From contig CALXON010000124.1 in the NCBI GenBank assembly GCA_944389985.1, positions 1-5,903 on the forward strand: a DNA stretch of 5,903 nt. Reading direction: 5' to 3'. The translations under genes were made by a program, and so were the position numbers. The notes beneath the pieces are model-generated. The model made no database searches. It was not told where the DNA came from and was given only the letters and a program-made list of their open reading frames with translations. Of this stretch, positions 4,955-5,903 are shown one piece after another. How positions within the stretch are numbered: position 1 is the first letter of the stretch; each line of letters begins with the position of its first letter. This stretch comes from an uncultured Spirochaetaceae bacterium (GTDB lineage Bacteria; Spirochaetota; Spirochaetia; Sphaerochaetales; Sphaerochaetaceae).

Positions 4955-5903
4955 GAATAAGAATGGAGAACGGCAGGCTTTCCGTACCTTCAGAGCCTGA
5001 GATCGTATACATCGAGGGAGACGGGGTCGGAAAGGAGATCACGGACAGGATGCGCGCTGTCCTCAATGCGGCTGTAAAGAAAGCCTACGACGGAAAGAGG
5101 AGGATCCTGTGGAAGGAGGCCCTCGCCGGAGGAAAGGCAATCGAGAAGGAAGGAACGAATCTGCCGGAGAGCACGCTTGAGGCGATCCGCGACTCACTTG
5201 TCGCCATAAAAGGACCCCTGATGACACCGGTCGGAAAGGGAGCAAGGTCTATCAATGTCGCTCTCAGACAGCAGCTTGATCTCTATGTCTGCCTGCGTCC
5301 TGTCGAATACTTTGAAGGCGTTCCCTCCCCTGTCCGCCATCCTGCGAATGTAGACATGGTCGTATTCAGGGAGAATACCGAGGATATCTATGCGGGAATT
5401 GAATGGGCATCAGGAACAGAGGAAGCAGAGAAGGTCATATCATTCCTCCATGATGAGATGGGTGTCAGGAAGATAAGATTCCCTGAAACCTCCGCCATCG
5501 GGATCAAACCTGTTTCTCCTGACGGTTCTAAAAGACTCATAAGAGCCGCCATTGATTATGCAGTCAGGAACGGACGGAAGTCTGTGACCATGGTGCACAA
5601 GGGAAACATAATGAAGTTCACCGAAGGCGGCTTCAGAAGCTGGGGATACGAGCTTGCAAGAGAGGAGTACGGAGCCATTGAGAGAGATGGAAAGGTCTTC
5701 ATCCCGGCCAGTCATGGCGATATTGAGCTCAAGGACTGTATCTGCGACGCATTTCTCCAGAATATCCTGCTGAAACCTGAGAACTATGATGTCATAGCGA
5801 CTCTCAATCTCAACGGCGACTATGTGTCTGACGCTCTGGCAGCAGAAGTCGGAGGCATCGGAATAGCTCCGGGTGGAAACATAAACTACCAGACAGGTGC
5901 CGC
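4951..5903 (+). CDS. icd: Isocitrate dehydrogenase, N-terminal 317 residues (3' end outside window)
   Basis: This enzyme oxidatively decarboxylates isocitrate, the product of the preceding aconitase, to 2-oxoglutarate. The sequence tracks E. coli Icd closely: YIEGDGVGKEIT (20-31), AIKGPLMTPVGKGARSINVALRQ with substrate-binding Ser100 and Arg106, YVCLRPVEYFEG with Arg116, FRENTEDIYAGIEW with Arg140 and Tyr147, VHKGNIMKFTEG with Lys217, and metal-binding Asp266, Asp290 and Asp294 (CDAFLQ, NLNGDYVSDALAAEVGGIGIAPG). About 100 residues are missing at the right edge. They include the NADP/NAD-determining positions, so cofactor preference cannot be read, although close likeness to the E. coli enzyme makes NADP more likely. 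GAGGTGAG lies just before the ATG at 4951; a second ATG at 4963 is possible. The N-terminus is about 10 residues shorter than in E. coli. Its ATG overlaps the acn stop, so it belongs to the acn operon. Confidence 0.96.
   Translation, partial: MRIRMENGRLSVPSEPEIVYIEGDGVGKEITDRMRAVLNAAVKKAYDGKRRILWKEALAGGKAIEKEGTNLPESTLEAIRDSLVAIKGPLMTPVGKGARSINVALRQQLDLYVCLRPVEYFEGVPSPVRHPANVDMVVFRENTEDIYAGIEWASGTEEAEKVISFLHDEMGVRKIRFPETSAIGIKPVSPDGSKRLIRAAIDYAVRNGRKSVTMVHKGNIMKFTEGGFRSWGYELAREEYGAIERDGKVFIPASHGDIELKDCICDAFLQNILLKPENYDVIATLNLNGDYVSDALAAEVGGIGIAPGGNINYQTGA

Noticed and set aside
1..5903. CRISPR array, transposon, phage genes or defence system
   Set aside because: No regularly spaced repeats, transposase or integrase motifs or terminal inverted repeats were seen; every gene belongs to a housekeeping or widespread family.

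Overview
The window is ordinary bacterial chromosome of moderate GC. Strong Shine-Dalgarno (SD) sites, a near-consensus TTGACA/TATATT promoter, a bacterial-type prolyl-tRNA synthetase with an inserted editing domain and a bacterial initiator tRNA all support this. A mitochondrial-like aconitase overlapping isocitrate dehydrogenase is compatible with an anaerobe or other bacterium using the oxidative arm of the citrate cycle to make 2-oxoglutarate. I cannot name the phylum. No phage, transposon or CRISPR array is visible, and no undescribed multi-gene system is evident.

Layout, left to right: the 3' part of proS (+, cut by the window edge) converges on a small heat-shock protein gene (hsp20, -), with a probable bidirectional terminator between them. 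hsp20 diverges from a YbaK/EbsC-family deacylase gene (+). That gene converges on a GrpB/UPF0157-family gene (-), with only 9 bases between their stop codons. Upstream of grpB on the same strand lies an initiator tRNA-fMet gene with an excellent sigma70-type promoter. Divergent from the tRNA is the acn-icd pair (+), overlapping by ATGA; icd runs off the right edge.

Three themes link the genes. The left part concerns translation and protein quality: ProRS with its cis-editing domain, a free-standing editing-domain homologue, a chaperone and initiator tRNA. The right part is central carbon metabolism: aconitase makes isocitrate and IDH converts it to 2-oxoglutarate. The most interesting material is in the two divergent intergenic regions. 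They share a repeated motif (CAACAC, TGCAGAATGCAT, CAAG) in the same orientation, and each also has a dyad with the core ATCAT-N-ATGA. In front of hsp20 the repeat coincides with a good match to a sigma54 (-24/-12) promoter.
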